From Candidatus Martarchaeota archaeon (GTDB taxonomy: Archaea; Micrarchaeota; Micrarchaeia; Micrarchaeales; CABMGC01), in the NCBI GenBank assembly GCA_023379075.1, contig JAMCSO010000043.1, forward strand, positions 1 through 5,627: a stretch of DNA of 5,627 nt, given 5' to 3'. Positions 5,323-5,627 of the stretch are shown here, piece by piece. The notes below the pieces were generated by a model, which saw only the letters and a list, made by a program, of their open reading frames with translations, was not told the DNA's origin and made no database searches. The first letter of the stretch is position 1; the number at the start of each line of letters is the position of its first letter. A program made the translations under genes and the position numbers.

Positions 5323-5627
5323 TTACAGCACGCCTTTAATTTCTTCAGCAACTCTCTCAGCAGGGCTTATTATCTCGTCTGCTATGCCAAGCCCATGTAT
5401 GTGATTCTCTGCTTCTCTTGTAGAGACTATGACAACTATCTTTGCTTTTTTGGCAATGCTTCTCGCAACCAGAAGCGCATATATTGTTCTTGAGCTGTCC
5501 CTGAGGTCTATCACTATCATCTTTGATTTGCTCGTTTCAAACTTAAGCATGTCGGATTCGAGAGTCACATCCGCTATGTATGCGCGGTATTGCATGTCCT
5601 TTAGTTTGTCAAGCATAACCTTGTCTG
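5323..5627 (-). CDS. TrkA-N/RCK-like nucleotide-binding domain protein (5' partial)
   Basis: The frame runs off the right edge (first visible residues DKVMLDKLKDMQYRAYIADVTLES), so the ATG at 5616 is probably internal. The visible 101 residues match the second half of a TrkA-N Rossmann domain. There is the Gly/Asp-type turn after the third strand (YIADVTLESDMLKF), then strand SKMIVIDL, helix ALLVARSIAKKA, strand KIVVIVST and the closing GIADEIISPAERVAEEI. These domains bind NAD(H) or nucleotides and gate potassium channels and transporters, or regulate cation/proton antiporters. The protein ends right after the Rossmann domain with no TrkA-C domain, as in some membrane proteins whose single regulatory domain is C-terminal. 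Whether a membrane part exists lies outside the window. Its stop is 17 bases before the likely Sua5 start, consistent with co-transcription. Confidence 0.75.
   Translation of the reverse strand, partial: DKVMLDKLKDMQYRAYIADVTLESDMLKFETSKSKMIVIDLRDSSRTIYALLVARSIAKKAKIVVIVSTREAENHIHGLGIADEIISPAERVAEEIKGVL

Overview
The window reads as archaeal chromosome. The evidence is an archaeal-type HMG-CoA synthase / acetoacetyl-CoA thiolase / DUF35 gene cluster, TATA-like boxes 35-37 bases upstream of likely start codons (leaderless or short-leader transcripts), GGTGA-type ribosome binding sites, and heavy use of AGA/AGG and ATA codons. The lineage cannot be fixed from this sequence. A small-genome group (DPANN or a Thermoplasmatota relative) is possible but is only a guess.

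Layout. Bases 1-81 hold the lysine/arginine-rich end of a gene that begins outside the window. Bases 121-483 (+) hold an unrecognised 120-residue ORF. It abuts the stop codon of a convergent gene at 484-1068 (-). That gene looks like a transglutaminase fold that has lost its catalytic Cys and His, and it carries a 30-base perfect inverted repeat inside its coding sequence. A divergent promoter region (about 1069-1198) separates it from the main operon.

Main operon (+): HMG-CoA synthase (1199-2248), thiolase (2258-3421) and a DUF35 zinc-ribbon/OB-fold protein (3434-3829). The three are packed with gaps of about 10 bases. In archaea these proteins form one complex that condenses acetyl-CoA to acetoacetyl-CoA and passes it on to make HMG-CoA, the entry to the mevalonate pathway for isoprenoid lipids. 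HMG-CoA reductase is not in the window.

Right part (all -): a partial TrkA-N/RCK-like nucleotide-binding domain (5323 to the right edge), then Sua5 threonylcarbamoyl-AMP synthase (4250-5254, probably starting further upstream), then a small all-helical protein of unknown function (3805-4212). The last gene runs 25 bases into the end of the DUF35 gene on the opposite strand. Sua5 makes the activated intermediate for the t6A37 modification of ANN-decoding tRNAs.

Most worth a second look: the intragenic inverted repeat, whose recombination would truncate its own gene; the loss of the transglutaminase catalytic residues; and Sua5, whose conserved N-terminal strand is encoded upstream of the first ATG with no ATG, GTG or TTG in frame.
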